Positions 33,636-44,700 of a DNA stretch of 64,000 nucleotides are shown piece after piece; the first letter of the stretch is position 1; each line of letters opens with the position of its first letter. A program made the translations under genes and the position numbers. Under the pieces are notes generated by a model. That model searched no databases, had not been told where the DNA came from, and saw only the letters and a list, made by a program, of their open reading frames with translations. Source of the stretch: Clostridia bacterium (GTDB lineage Bacteria > Bacillota > Clostridia > Oscillospirales > CAG-382); contig JAFZDO010000041.1 of NCBI GenBank assembly GCA_017561145.1, positions 1-64,000 on the forward strand. Reading direction: 5' to 3'.

Positions 33636-35836
33636 AAGCTTCCTCTGGAAACCTCACGGACGCCCTTGATGCGATGGAGGTTGGAAATAATATTCTTCAA
33701 ATGGTCAACGCCGCTGCACTTGATACCGACAAGCGTGAGCGTTTCACCCTCGTTTTCACGGGTTGCAAGCGAAACTATCGCCACCTTCATATCGGTAAGC
33801 GCAAGCGTGATATCGGCAATAAGATGCGGTGTATATTCTGCGATAATGCTTAAAACCGCCTCGAAGCTGCCCGTAGTATGGCGATTGAGCTTTTCCGACC
33901 ACGAAGCGACCACCCAACGGTCCTTATCGTTGGGATTGGAAAGTCCGCTTTGCGCGTTGGGGCAATCGTATTTATGGATAGAAACGCCGTATCCGCGCGT
34001 AATATAACCGATAATGCTGTCGCCGGGAAGCGGATTACAGCATTTCGCAAACTTGACGGTACATCCCTCTACGCTGTCGACGATAACGCTGTCGGCGTTG
34101 CCGCGTGCACTCTTTTCGTAACGCGAGGAGGTTGTTTCTATCGGTATGACCGGAGCAACAACCTCGGCTTGGGGCGCAACGACGCGCATAAACTCCTCGC
34201 GGAGCTTTACGGCAATTTTCGACACCGAAAGTCCGCCGTAGCCAATGTTGTTGTATAGGTCGTCGACGTCGGGAAGCGACAGTCTGTTTGCGAGATTTTT
34301 CATGATCTCGTTCTTCTGTGCTTCGGTGTACTGTCTGCCGTAACGCTTTATTTCGCGTTCGAGCTCGGTCCTGCCGACGTTGATATTCTCGGGACGCATT
34401 TCTTTTTTGAAATACTGCCTTATCTTGTTTCTCGCTTCGCCCGAGCGGACGATCTTCAGCCAATCTCGCGAGGGGCCCTTTGACGATGCGCTCGTCAATA
34501 CCTCGACGATCTGTCCTGTTTCGAGTATAGAATCTATCGGCACGATATTGCCGTTTACCTTTGCGCCGACCATCTTGTTGCCGACTGCCGAGTGAATGGC
34601 ATAGGCAAAGTCGATCGGTGTGCTGTTGTTGGGAAGATTTACAACGTCACCCTTGGGGGTAAATACGAAAATTTCATCTTCGAAAAGGTCTATCTTAAGA
34701 GGACGGAAAAATTCATCGGGATCATCGACGTCCTTTTCGGTTTCGACAAGTGTACGGATCCATTGAAGCTTTGCATCGATATCCGCCTTGACCTGCTCGC
34801 CTGTTTTATATTTCCAGTGCGCCGCAATACCGAATTCGGCAACCTGATGCATTTCCCAGGTTCTTATCTGAACCTCAAAGGGAATGCCCTCCTTGCCGAT
34901 AACGGTGGTATGGAGCGAACGGTACATATTGGGCTTGGGTGTCGAGATATAGTCCTTGAATCTGCCGGGGATGGAATTGAACTGCTCGTGTATAATACCG
35001 AGCGCGGTATAGCAATCAAGCTCGGTATCGACGATAATGCGCAACGCATAAAAATCGTATATTTCATCGAACTGCTTGCTTTGGTTATACATCTTCTTAT
35101 AGATGCTGTAAATGGTTTTCACTCTGCCCGAAAGCGTAAACTTTACGTTATAGGACTTAAGACTTTCGGCAACCTTTTCGGTCGCACGGTCAAGAAAGTC
35201 CTTGCTTTCGCCGTAGCGTTTTCCGATATCCTCGGATACCTCGGTATAGCCTATCGGGTCGAGATAGTAAAGCGCAAGCGTTTCAAGCTCGTTTTTGATC
35301 TTCTGGATACCAAGTCTGTGAGCAAGCGGCGCATAAACGTGCATCGTTTCAAGTGCGATCGATCTTTGCTTTTCGGGAGAGCGTACGTCGAGCGTGCGCA
35401 TATTGTGCAAGCGGTCGCAAAGCTTTACGAAAATAACGCGAAGGTCCTTGCTCATTGCAAGGAACATCTTACGCAGATTTTCAATGCTTTCATCCTGCTT
35501 GGTTTCAAAGGGAATATGGACAAGCTTGGTAACGCCGTCAACGATTTCGGCAACGTCCGAGCCGAATTCCTTTTTGATTACCGAAAGGTCGACCTTTTCG
35601 CCGCAATCCTCAACGGTATCGTGCAAAAATGCCGCGCAGATAGAATCGGTATCCAGCTGGAGGTTCAGAACCTCCTCTGCCACCGACAGCGGATGGACGA
35701 TATATTCCTCGCCCGATATGCGTTTTTGACCCTCGTGAAGCTTTTCCGCATATTCATACGCTTTATATATTTTGTCGTAATCGTATATGCCCGCCTCTTT
35801 GATACGGGCAAACAAATCTTCGGCTTGTTTAAGCAT
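33632..35836 (-). CDS. relA: Rel, bifunctional (p)ppGpp synthetase/hydrolase
   Basis: The 734-residue protein has the full Rel layout. An HD hydrolase domain (AAFLHDTVEDCG near residue 68), a synthetase domain (YDFYALRIIVDTELDCYTAL, VQIRTWEMHQVAEFGIAAHW), a TGS domain (IFVFTPKGDVVNLPNNSTPI) and a C-terminal ACT domain (SLATRENEGETLTLVGIK) are present. Both catalytic halves keep their key residues, so it should make and break (p)ppGpp. It overlaps the recJ stop by one nucleotide. Confidence 0.97.
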   Translation of the reverse strand: MLKQAEDLFARIKEAGIYDYDKIYKAYEYAEKLHEGQKRISGEEYIVHPLSVAEEVLNLQLDTDSICAAFLHDTVEDCGEKVDLSVIKKEFGSDVAEIVDGVTKLVHIPFETKQDESIENLRKMFLAMSKDLRVIFVKLCDRLHNMRTLDVRSPEKQRSIALETMHVYAPLAHRLGIQKIKNELETLALYYLDPIGYTEVSEDIGKRYGESKDFLDRATEKVAESLKSYNVKFTLSGRVKTIYSIYKKMYNQSKQFDEIYDFYALRIIVDTELDCYTALGIIHEQFNSIPGRFKDYISTPKPNMYRSLHTTVIGKEGIPFEVQIRTWEMHQVAEFGIAAHWKYKTGEQVKADIDAKLQWIRTLVETEKDVDDPDEFFRPLKIDLFEDEIFVFTPKGDVVNLPNNSTPIDFAYAIHSAVGNKMVGAKVNGNIVPIDSILETGQIVEVLTSASSKGPSRDWLKIVRSGEARNKIRQYFKKEMRPENINVGRTELEREIKRYGRQYTEAQKNEIMKNLANRLSLPDVDDLYNNIGYGGLSVSKIAVKLREEFMRVVAPQAEVVAPVIPIETTSSRYEKSARGNADSVIVDSVEGCTVKFAKCCNPLPGDSIIGYITRGYGVSIHKYDCPNAQSGLSNPNDKDRWVVASWSEKLNRHTTGSFEAVLSIIAEYTPHLIADITLALTDMKVAIVSLATRENEGETLTLVGIKCSGVDHLKNIISNLHRIKGVREVSRGSL

Positions 35837-37938
35837 TATTTTTCTACCTTTTGTGTTATTCCTGCGCGAACCGTGCGAAGCAGAGGAGATTCATCGATAT
35901 TGATCTTCCCTGCAGACGGCGTCATAGCTACGACCGCCGCGTTTCTGTCACGGTATTTAAGCGAAATAAGCTTCTGTTCATTTAAAACTTCAAGAATTAT
36001 CTTTAACTTTGTAAGCGTTACCGGGATATCGTAATCAAATTCAAGCGTTCTTCTTGCTGAGGTAAGCGAAAGCACAGTGCCGTCATGGCCTGCCTCACGG
36101 CGTATGAAACGGAATATGTTACGGAAGTCGGCAAGATCGGGAACGTCCTCTTCGGCACCGTTATAGCTGCCACCCGAGGAAAGTATCTTGAAATTGCGCT
36201 CGGTCACTCCGATCTCATCCTCATCGCCCATCGCAAGCTTGATTTCCTTAACGAAGACCTGCGGCGTACGGGTTCCCATATATTCATTCATATCGATAGT
36301 AAACGCGATATCACAAACGTCTCCGTCGTAATAGGAGAAGCTGTCGAACGGCATACCGAAATTCACCGCATTGAGCGAATAGGTCTTGCCGTTTTCGACG
36401 CCCGTAATACGGAAACGTACGTGCTTGCCCTGAGAAAGGGGCACGATATCGTTCAAGGTTACGTTGCGGATCACCAAAACCGGTTGGGGATTGGAAAGGC
36501 CGAACGGCTCAAGACGCAAGATCTCGTCTATTGCATCGTCGCTGAGATCACGGAAGTTGACCGCACATTCGATCTCGAGCGGAGAGGTGTGCTCATACTC
36601 GCCGAATATCGGATTGGCGTATTCGTTGATCCTTCTGCGGAATTCATCGATCTTCGATCTTTCGATAGAAAGACCTGCGGCGAGCTCGTGTCCGCCGTAT
36701 TCAAGCAGGCAGTCCCCGCACGAGGAAAGCGCATCCATAAGCGAAAAGCCCTTGATGCTTCGTCCCGAGCCCTTTGCGGCATCTCCGTCAAGCGAGAACA
36801 AAATGCAGGGGCGAGAATATTTTTCGGCAATTTTCGATGCAACTACACCGATAACGCCCTGATGCCATCCGTCGTATGCAAGCACAAGGAAACGGTCGTC
36901 CTTGTTGGAGTTTTCGATCATCTCAACCGCTTGCTCATAGATCTTCTGCTCGGTGGTTTGGCGGAGCTTATTGATCTCGCAAAGCTCCTCGGCTATCGCG
37001 TCCGCTTCGTTTTCGTCCTTGGTAAGCAAAAGCTCGACCGCACGCGAAGCGCAGGCAATTCTGCCCGCAGCGTTGATTCTCGGCGCCAGAACGTAGCCGA
37101 CGGTTGCGGAGGTTATCTTCTTTACACGTTTGCCGTATTTAACGATACCTGCGCGGCGCATAAGCGCAAGAAGTCCGAGATTTTCGGTTTCGGCAAGCTT
37201 TTTGAGTCCGACACCCGTAATACGGCGGTTTTCGTCGATGATCGGCATAACGTCGGCAACCGTGCCGACTGCTATTATATCGGAATAAAGCTCAAGTATT
37301 CTTTCGGTATTGCCCTCAAGCGCACAAAGCAGCTTGAACACTACTCCTACGCCGGCAAGGTTGAGGAAGGGGTATTTGCTGTCCTCTCTGTGGGGGTTGA
37401 CGACTGCAACCGCCTCGGGCAATATCTCGCGGCAGGAATGGTGGTCGGTGATGACCATATCGATACCCACGCTTTTTGCATATTGCGCCTCGGCAACTGC
37501 GGTAACACCGGTATCGACGGTAATAATAAGATCTACTCTTCCCTTCATCTTCTCGATAACGGGCAAGCTGAGTCCATAGCCCTCGGAAATACGCTCGGGA
37601 ATGAAATATTCACATTCAAGTCCGCGTGAGCAGAGGTACAGATAGAGCAACACCGTGCTTGTAACACCGTCAACGTCATAGTCGCCGTAAATGCAAACGC
37701 GTTGCTTCTTTTCTATTGCCTCGTTGATTCTCGCCGCCGCTTTGTCCATATCGGGCAAAAGGAAGGGATCGTAAAGCGGCATCGTGTCGCGCGAGAGAAA
37801 TCTTTCTATATCTTCTTTTTCGGTAAGACCGCGATTTACGAGTATTTTGGCGGTAAGCGGAAAAAGACGGCATTCGGATGCCACTTTTCGGCTTAACTCT
37901 TCATCGGTCTGGCGAACAAGCCATTCGCGGTTGTTCAT
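35836..37938 (-). CDS. recJ: RecJ, single-stranded DNA-specific exonuclease
   Basis: The 700-residue protein carries the DHH phosphoesterase motifs: YGDYDVDGVTST (motif I), ITVDTGV (II), ITDHHS (III) and VNPHR (IV). The DHHA1 motif GGHELAAGLSI and a C-terminal OB-fold follow. RecJ degrades 5'-ended single strands in recombination and mismatch repair. GAGG precedes the ATG. It heads the recJ-relA-dtd-hemZ block. Confidence 0.96.
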   Translation of the reverse strand: MNNREWLVRQTDEELSRKVASECRLFPLTAKILVNRGLTEKEDIERFLSRDTMPLYDPFLLPDMDKAAARINEAIEKKQRVCIYGDYDVDGVTSTVLLYLYLCSRGLECEYFIPERISEGYGLSLPVIEKMKGRVDLIITVDTGVTAVAEAQYAKSVGIDMVITDHHSCREILPEAVAVVNPHREDSKYPFLNLAGVGVVFKLLCALEGNTERILELYSDIIAVGTVADVMPIIDENRRITGVGLKKLAETENLGLLALMRRAGIVKYGKRVKKITSATVGYVLAPRINAAGRIACASRAVELLLTKDENEADAIAEELCEINKLRQTTEQKIYEQAVEMIENSNKDDRFLVLAYDGWHQGVIGVVASKIAEKYSRPCILFSLDGDAAKGSGRSIKGFSLMDALSSCGDCLLEYGGHELAAGLSIERSKIDEFRRRINEYANPIFGEYEHTSPLEIECAVNFRDLSDDAIDEILRLEPFGLSNPQPVLVIRNVTLNDIVPLSQGKHVRFRITGVENGKTYSLNAVNFGMPFDSFSYYDGDVCDIAFTIDMNEYMGTRTPQVFVKEIKLAMGDEDEIGVTERNFKILSSGGSYNGAEEDVPDLADFRNIFRFIRREAGHDGTVLSLTSARRTLEFDYDIPVTLTKLKIILEVLNEQKLISLKYRDRNAAVVAMTPSAGKINIDESPLLRTVRAGITQKVEK

Positions 37939-37973
37939 ATACTCACCTCTTTACTTTGTTTTAGAAAATGGGA

Positions 37974-39284
37974 CTACTCTTCGACTACCGGCTCCTGTAC
38001 CGTGAAGTTGACCTTGTAGTCTGCATTGTGGATATATACGCCCGGATAATCCATACCGAGCGAGACCGTTGCGATCGCAATATAGGTACCGTTGGGTGCG
38101 ACGGCAATACGGTTATAATCGACCTCGGCGGTAATGAGCTTTCGGTCTATCGCCGAAAACGCCTCACGCTCACCGATAAGTCTGATATCTACGTCGTTAA
38201 GTATTTGGAAAGTGCTGCCCTCGGGCAGGTTGATTATGTTGATGTTTTCCCTGCTTACCGTATAGGTTCGTACCGCAAGCTTGGGAAGAATTACCTCGAC
38301 GGCGATTTTCGAAACACCGCTTTCGTTAGTAACACCCTGCGGAAGCATTCCGCCGACCGAATATTCAAAGGTCTTACTGCCGTCAATGGTCGTTTCGTCT
38401 ATTTCAATGACCAGCTCCTCGAGCGGCAAAAGCGCACTCGGCGAGCCGTAAACGGTTACGTACTGTACCGATTGCTTGACCGTTACGTCCTTTGGATCGA
38501 ACACTCCGCCGGTAAATGCAACTCTGACAGGCAAAACCTTTTCCTTGGTAACTGTAATGGAAACGTATGCCGTGGTTTCGGAAACGGTTACGTATTTGTT
38601 GTTGATTTCTTTTCCGTATTTATCGCGGAGCTTTATTTCACCGTATCCGTAAATATTTTCTTTGATCTCATAACCGTCGAGATTAAAATTGACGTGAGCG
38701 CTTTCGATCGTATCAAGCACCGACGAGGGGCCCGAAACAAGCACAGAAAGCGGATTTGCCGTGGCGGTCACAAAGGAAATACCCTCACTCATAACGTATT
38801 TGTTTCCGATATCGACCGAAACCGAGATCAGCTCGTTGCGCTGAGTAAATTCGTCAACGAAAACGCTGACCGTTTCAGAGGATTGACCAACGACCTCAAT
38901 GCCGTTGGGAGAATATACGGTGATGTTAAGTGTCTGGTCTCCCGCCTTTTCGGCTTGAGACACGTCAACAACTGCACGGAAATCGTCGGAAGACAAGGCG
39001 TTGAGCTCGTTACGTTTTCCCTTTGCCACAACGGTTATCGTGGAGAACTTCTGTCCCTCCGCAAGGGTAAAGCCCTTTTCCTCACGAAGTGCATCCTCGC
39101 CCTCGATAACGACCGGAATACCGTTGAAGGAACGCTCAAAAAGCGTGCTGTCATAGCCGATGGCGTAAATCCAGACGAAAACCGCACCGATAAGTGCCGC
39201 CAACAAAAAGATGACCTTTTTTATGCGGGGCAATTTTTCTTTTTTCGAAGAGTTGAATTCTTCGGACGCGGTTTTATTTTTCAT
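37974..39284 (-). CDS. cdaR: CdaR, YbbR-domain regulator of c-di-AMP synthesis
   Basis: The 436-residue protein has a basic cytoplasmic end, one membrane helix (about 22-42) and four extracellular YbbR-type beta domains, each about 80 residues (for example PVRVAFTGGVFDPKDVTVKQ). CdaR inhibits or tunes the membrane diadenylate cyclase CdaA. It overlaps cdaA by 11 nt. The glmM gene that usually follows is absent. Confidence 0.93.
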   Translation of the reverse strand: MKNKTASEEFNSSKKEKLPRIKKVIFLLAALIGAVFVWIYAIGYDSTLFERSFNGIPVVIEGEDALREEKGFTLAEGQKFSTITVVAKGKRNELNALSSDDFRAVVDVSQAEKAGDQTLNITVYSPNGIEVVGQSSETVSVFVDEFTQRNELISVSVDIGNKYVMSEGISFVTATANPLSVLVSGPSSVLDTIESAHVNFNLDGYEIKENIYGYGEIKLRDKYGKEINNKYVTVSETTAYVSITVTKEKVLPVRVAFTGGVFDPKDVTVKQSVQYVTVYGSPSALLPLEELVIEIDETTIDGSKTFEYSVGGMLPQGVTNESGVSKIAVEVILPKLAVRTYTVSRENINIINLPEGSTFQILNDVDIRLIGEREAFSAIDRKLITAEVDYNRIAVAPNGTYIAIATVSLGMDYPGVYIHNADYKVNFTVQEPVVEE

Positions 39285-40143
39285 TTTTGTTGCCCTTTCT
39301 TCCGAAGAATTTGCCTTTTACCACCTGTGCGATATGCATTTTATCCTCGCCCAGGAGATTTGTTGTAAGATAAGATTCAAGCTTAACGCGTGAAATATTG
39401 TGATCGAGCACACCGTCGAGCGCGATCGAAACCGAGCCGGTCTCTTCCGAAACAACGAGCACCAAGGCATCGCTGTTTTCGCTCATACCGATAGCCGCAC
39501 GGTGACGCGTGCCGAGCTCTTTGACTATATCGTTGTTAAACGACAGAGGGAGGAAGCAGCCCGCCGCATATATTCTGCCGTTGCGGATGATCACCGCGCC
39601 GTCGTGAAGAGGCGCTTTGTTAAAGAATATATTGCCCAAAAGGAAGGATGTCGTATGTGCATCGATAATGGTACCGGTACGGATGATATCACCGAGACGG
39701 GTGTTGCGTTCAAATACGATAAGCGCACCTGTTTTGCTCTTCGAAAGGGCTTCAACGGCAACGCTTATCTCGCCGATAGCCTCACGCATGGCAGCCGCTT
39801 CATCGCCGACGACCTTTCCCTTGAAGTTATCGCTCAGACCGCCGACCTTTTCGAGCGCAGAGCGCAGCTCGGGCTGGAAAACGATAACGATTGCAATAAG
39901 ACCGACCGAAACGACACTGCTTAATATAAAATTGAGCGCACGCATTTCGAGAAGGTCGCTGACCAAAAGCAACAGCAACACAACGCCTACGCCAAGCAAG
40001 AGCTTACCTGCACGGCGTCCGCGTACGAATTTTATGATCCAGAACATAAGCAAACCGACAAGCGCGATATCGATGATATCTATAATGCCTATATCTGCAA
40101 GCTGGTTTTTGACGTATTCAAGATAATCGAGAAATGCGTTCAT
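39274..40143 (-). CDS. cdaA: CdaA, membrane diadenylate cyclase
   Basis: The 289-residue protein has three N-terminal membrane helices (about 18-85) and a DAC domain. The catalytic motifs are LHDGAVII and GTRHRAAIG. It condenses two ATP into c-di-AMP, which controls potassium, osmolyte and wall balance. AAGGGG precedes the ATG, and CdaR follows with an 11-nt overlap. Confidence 0.97.
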   Translation of the reverse strand: MNAFLDYLEYVKNQLADIGIIDIIDIALVGLLMFWIIKFVRGRRAGKLLLGVGVVLLLLLVSDLLEMRALNFILSSVVSVGLIAIVIVFQPELRSALEKVGGLSDNFKGKVVGDEAAAMREAIGEISVAVEALSKSKTGALIVFERNTRLGDIIRTGTIIDAHTTSFLLGNIFFNKAPLHDGAVIIRNGRIYAAGCFLPLSFNNDIVKELGTRHRAAIGMSENSDALVLVVSEETGSVSIALDGVLDHNISRVKLESYLTTNLLGEDKMHIAQVVKGKFFGRKGNKNEK

Positions 40144-40193
40144 TTCGTTTTCCCCTTCGGTCGGTTAATTTATCGGGTTTTATATAGTGCGTA

Positions 40194-40799
40194 TTATTGC
40201 TTTGCGAAGAAGTCCTTGCTTTTTAACAATTCCTTTATCGCCTTGCCTCTGTGGCTGATCTGATTTTTTTCTTCCTTTGTCATTTCCGCAAAGGTTTTGT
40301 TCATCGGCTCGTAATAGAATATCGGGTCATAGCCGAATCTGCCGTCGCCGCGATATTCATCGATAATGATCCCCTTGCTTTCGCCGTGTGCGTAAAGAGT
40401 TTCGCCGTCGGGACGGCAAACGCAGATCGAACAAACGAATTTTGCATCACGGCTTGCTCCGGGCATAGCTTTAAGCAGATTCAGAAGCTTTTCGTTATTT
40501 TGCTCGTCGGTCGCGCCGTCACCGGCAAATCTTGCGGAGTAAACACCGGGAGCACCGCCGAGCGCATCAACGGCAAGTCCGCTGTCATCGGCAATGGCGA
40601 CAAGTCCGCTGTATTCGCAAAGCGCCCTTGCCTTTATAAGCGCATTACCGTCAAAGCTGTCGGCATCCTCGATAATTTCGCCCTGAAAGCCGGTCTCCTT
40701 GATGGTAAGAAGCTCGACCTCGACACCCATCTGCTCGAATGCCGCGCGGAATTCGCTGACCTTATGCGAGTTGTTGGTTGCAAGAACTATTTTTATCAT
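40194..40799 (-). CDS. rdgB: RdgB/HAM1 non-canonical purine NTP pyrophosphatase
   Basis: The 201-residue protein starts [18 protein letters not shown], the family start. It contains [20 protein letters not shown] and YSARFAG, then [12 protein letters not shown] and [10 protein letters not shown]. It removes ITP, XTP and dITP from the nucleotide pool. It overlaps ftsY by 4 nt. Confidence 0.97.
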   Translation of the reverse strand: MIKIVLATNNSHKVSEFRAAFEQMGVEVELLTIKETGFQGEIIEDADSFDGNALIKARALCEYSGLVAIADDSGLAVDALGGAPGVYSARFAGDGATDEQNNEKLLNLLKAMPGASRDAKFVCSICVCRPDGETLYAHGESKGIIIDEYRGDGRFGYDPIFYYEPMNKTFAEMTKEEKNQISHRGKAIKELLKSKDFFAKQ

Positions 40800-41713
40800 T
40801 CTCTTTCGTCCTCGAAAAACGCGTTGATGAATTCATTCGGGTCGAAGGGACGGAGATCGTCTATGCCCTCTCCGACACCGATAAATTTAACGGGAATGCC
40901 GAGCTCACGCTTGATGGCAAGGATTATACCGCCCTTTGCGGTACCGTCAAGCTTGGTGAGAACAAGACCGGTGATATCTGCCGCCTTGCCGAATTCCTTC
41001 GCCTGAATAAGCGCGTTCTGACCTGTAGACGCATCAAGCACGAGAAGAGTTTCACGGGTGCTTCCGGGCGCTTCGCGGTCGATAACGCGGTTGATCTTTG
41101 CAAGCTCGTCGATAAGGTTCTTTTTGTTATGCAATCTGCCTGCAGTATCGACGATAAGCACGTCGACGTTTGCCTTCTTGGCAGCCGAAACCGCATCGAA
41201 AACGACAGCCGCAGGGTCTGCGCCCTCGTTCTGGCGGATTATCGGCACACCGTTGCGGTCCGCCCAGATGGTCAACTGCTCGGCTGCTGCCGCACGGAAG
41301 GTATCCGCGGCGGCAAGCATTACCTTTTTGCCTTCTTCTGTAAGACAATGGGTGATCTTGCCGATAGACGTGGTCTTGCCGACGCCGTTTACGCCGATGA
41401 TGAGGATAACGTTAAGTCCGCTTCCGAAAACAAGGCTTCCGCTTTCTCCGACCGATTCGGTAAGAATAGCGCGGAATTCCTCACGTGCAAGCGAGGTTTC
41501 CTTGATCTTCTTTTCCTTCAGGCGCGTGCGAAGCTCCTCTACGAGATAATCGGAGGTCTCAACGCCCACGTCCGCCATAATAAGCAGATCCAAAAGCTCG
41601 TCGTAAAAATCGTCGTCGACCTTATCGTAGGATGAAAAAAGATCGTTTACCGGTTTTAAAAGCGCATCCTTTGTCTTTTTAAGGCCGCTTTTAAGCTTAT
41701 CAAAAAATCCCAT
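40796..41713 (-). CDS. ftsY: FtsY, SRP receptor GTPase
   Basis: The 305-residue NG-domain protein has [14 protein letters not shown] (G1), [16 protein letters not shown] (G3) and [10 protein letters not shown] (G4). There is no long acidic A domain, as in many Gram-positives. It pairs with Ffh (20709-22031) at the membrane. The rnc-smc-ftsY order is conserved, here with a radical SAM gene between rnc and smc. Confidence 0.97.
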   Translation of the reverse strand: MGFFDKLKSGLKKTKDALLKPVNDLFSSYDKVDDDFYDELLDLLIMADVGVETSDYLVEELRTRLKEKKIKETSLAREEFRAILTESVGESGSLVFGSGLNVILIIGVNGVGKTTSIGKITHCLTEEGKKVMLAAADTFRAAAAEQLTIWADRNGVPIIRQNEGADPAAVVFDAVSAAKKANVDVLIVDTAGRLHNKKNLIDELAKINRVIDREAPGSTRETLLVLDASTGQNALIQAKEFGKAADITGLVLTKLDGTAKGGIILAIKRELGIPVKFIGVGEGIDDLRPFDPNEFINAFFEDERE

Positions 41714-41749
41714 TGCTGTATTTGCTCCTTAATTTAAAAACGGAAAATG

Positions 41750-44700
41750 TTATTCGGCATACTCCTTGATAATATCGTCGAGCTTTGCCATATTAAGCTT
41801 CATAAAGTCGGAAATACCCTTCTGACGCATGGTTATGCCGTAGATCGTATCGGCTCTTTCCATTGTGCCGCGGCGGTGCGTGATGAGGATATACTGTGTC
41901 TTGTCGCTGTTGCGGCGAACGTAAGACGCAAGCTTGACGATATTAACGTCGTCAAGCGCACTTTCGATTTCGTCGAATACACAGAAGGGCGAGGGGTTAA
42001 CTCTTTGCAACGCAAGATAAAGCGAAATTGCGGCAAAGGATTGCTCACCGCCCGAAAGAAGCGAAATCGAACGTACGCTCTTTCCGGGTACCTTAAGCAC
42101 GATATCGATACCGCATTCCAACGGAAGCATCGGGTCGGTCAATTCTGCCCTTGCACTGCCGCCGCCGAAAAGCTCGGTAAAGACCGCATTGAATTCGGTA
42201 TTGATCTTTTCAAAGCATTCAAGGAAGGTTTCCTTCATACCCGACGCAAGCTTTGCGATAGTACGGTCAAGCGATGCGCGAGTCTTGTTAAGGTCCTCGG
42301 TCTGGGTGGTAAGGAAATCATAGCGTTCCTTGGTCACGCGGTATTCCTCAACCGCGTTTACGTTTATAGTGCCCATTGCACGTATCTTCGCCTTGAGAGA
42401 AGCAAGACGGGTCGCGCCCTTATCCATGCTTTCCTTGGGAAGACGGAATTTTTCGGCATCCGAATAGGTAAGCTCGTATTCGTCCCAGAGCTTGCCTGTA
42501 ACGGTATCGAATTCGGTATTGACCGAGGTGCATTTCATTTCTGCCTCGGTTACGTTGCGGAAGGCTTCTTCCTTTGCGGCGGAAACGGTCTTTTGCTTCG
42601 CGCGCATCTCGTTTAACTGCTTTTCCTTTTCTTCTCTGCCCGAAATAAGATCGTTCAGACGTTTTTCGCAGCTTGCTATGATCGCATCGCATTCACCGCA
42701 TTCTGCGTTAAGACGACCGATCTCGGCAACACATTCCTTGATGACCGCTTCGGATTTTTCGATAGCGGCGCTTGCAACGGTAATTCTTGCCTTCAGCTCG
42801 GTTTCGCGGCGTTTGGTAAGTTCAAGTCGCTCGTTTGCAACTGCAACCTCGTTTTTAACGGTAAAGAGCGACATTCTCGCCTCGCTCACCGCGGCAAACG
42901 CGGTCTCCTCTGCCTTTTTAAGGTCTTCCGCAGTAAGGCGTGCGCTTTCCCGCGCCTCTGTTGCGGCGCTTATCGCATTGTTAAGCTGAACCGATTCAGC
43001 CATAATGCTTTGCAATTCCGCTTCGAGATTTTTAAGCATTTCGCCGCCCGACGAAAGCGATGCGATTCGTGCATCCTCTTCGTCGATTCTTTGCTTCAAC
43101 GAATCGGAAATCGCCGCCTTGCTTGCCTTGCTGCTGTTCGATGCAGAAAGCGAAACGCGCAACGCTTCGAGTGCGCCGTCTGCCTCCGAGCATTCCTCGT
43201 TTATCTTTTCGCGCTTTAATTCAAGCGCTTTGATCTTTTCTTCGCGCGCTTTGATGCTTTCGCCCAAACGCTCGATATCCATAGCACGGGTGAACACGCC
43301 GACCTTAACGGCGGATGAACCGCCGGTATAGCTACCGCCCGCGTTGATTATCTGACCGTCAAGAGTAACAGTCTTGATCTTAAAGCCGCTCTGACGTGCG
43401 ATCGCAGATGCGGAATCGATATTATCGGCAACGACGGTTCTTCCGAGCAGGTCGTTAACGACACCCTCGAACTTTTTGTCGTACTTAGCCAATTCGGATG
43501 CGATGCCGATATAGCCCTTCATATCCTTGATAGCCGAAACGTCGCATTTTTTGCCGTTTACGCTTTCGAGAGGAAGGAAGGTCGCGCGGCCGAGCTTGTT
43601 TTCCTTAAGATAGCGGATACAAGCCTTTGCATCCGATTCCTTTTCGACAACGATGAACTGGACCGATGCGGCAAGCGCGGTTTCAAGAGCGATTATATGC
43701 TCGTTTTCAGAGGATATGATATTCGAAACGGTACCGTAAAGACCGATTTTCTGACCGTTGTTTTTGATCTCGCCGGAGGTGCAATCGTTGATAACGCGCT
43801 TTACGCTTTCTGAATAGCCCTCCAAAAGATTTTCAAGGCGGATAAGCTGATCTCTTCTCTGCTCCTCGCCCGAAACGGCAATCTTTTCGGCGGTTATCTC
43901 GTCGCCTGCGGCACGAAGCGCCTGAAGCTTGCTTGCACGCTCGTAATCGAGAGAGATGATCTTATTTTCGGTATCGTTGATAGTCTTGTTGATTTCCGCA
44001 AGCGCCTTTTCAGCCTGTTCGAGCTCTGCTTTGAGCGCGTTTCTTCTTTCCATCGCGGAAGCAAGAAGCACTGCGGTTTCGTCGGCATTGCGGCGCTCTG
44101 CCTCGAGAGACGCGTTTCTTGCCGCTTCAAGTGCCGTCAATTTGCTTTGCTCGGCGGTAAGAATAGCAAGTCTTGCGGTCGCCGATTCGCTTTCCTTATC
44201 GGCGTTAAGAGATGCGGCACGCGCGTTTTCGTAATCCGATTCTGCCTTTGCGGCATCGGCTTCAAGCGCGCGCGATTTTTCCTCGAGCAATTCCTTTGCG
44301 CTTACGCAAACAGCGGTATTTTTTTCGACCTCCGCCAATTCGGCATTCGCCGAAGCAACGGTAGCCTTTGCCTCGCTTGCGGAATCCTCGGCGTGGGCGA
44401 TATCGTTGGTGCAGACTGCCTTTTTGCCCTCTGCCTCGCCCTTTTTATGAACTGCCTCGGTCTTTTCGCGCTCGCATTCGCTCATTATGCGCGAAAATTC
44501 ATAGGTTTCGTTAAGTATTCTGTCGGTTGCCTCGTCGCAGGATGCCGCTTCTCTTTCAGCGGTATCAAGCGCTATTTTAGCCGCCGCAAGGTCGGTTTCG
44601 CATTCAACGCGGCGCTTACGGAGATGATCCAGTCTGTCGAGCCACAGAGTGATCTCGATGCCCTTCTTTTCCTCGCTCAAAACAAGATATTGCTTTGCGT

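Noticed and set aside
36085..37629. Open frame of 514 codons on the plus strand
   Set aside because: It is antisense to recJ, whose DHH motifs are intact; no start signal.
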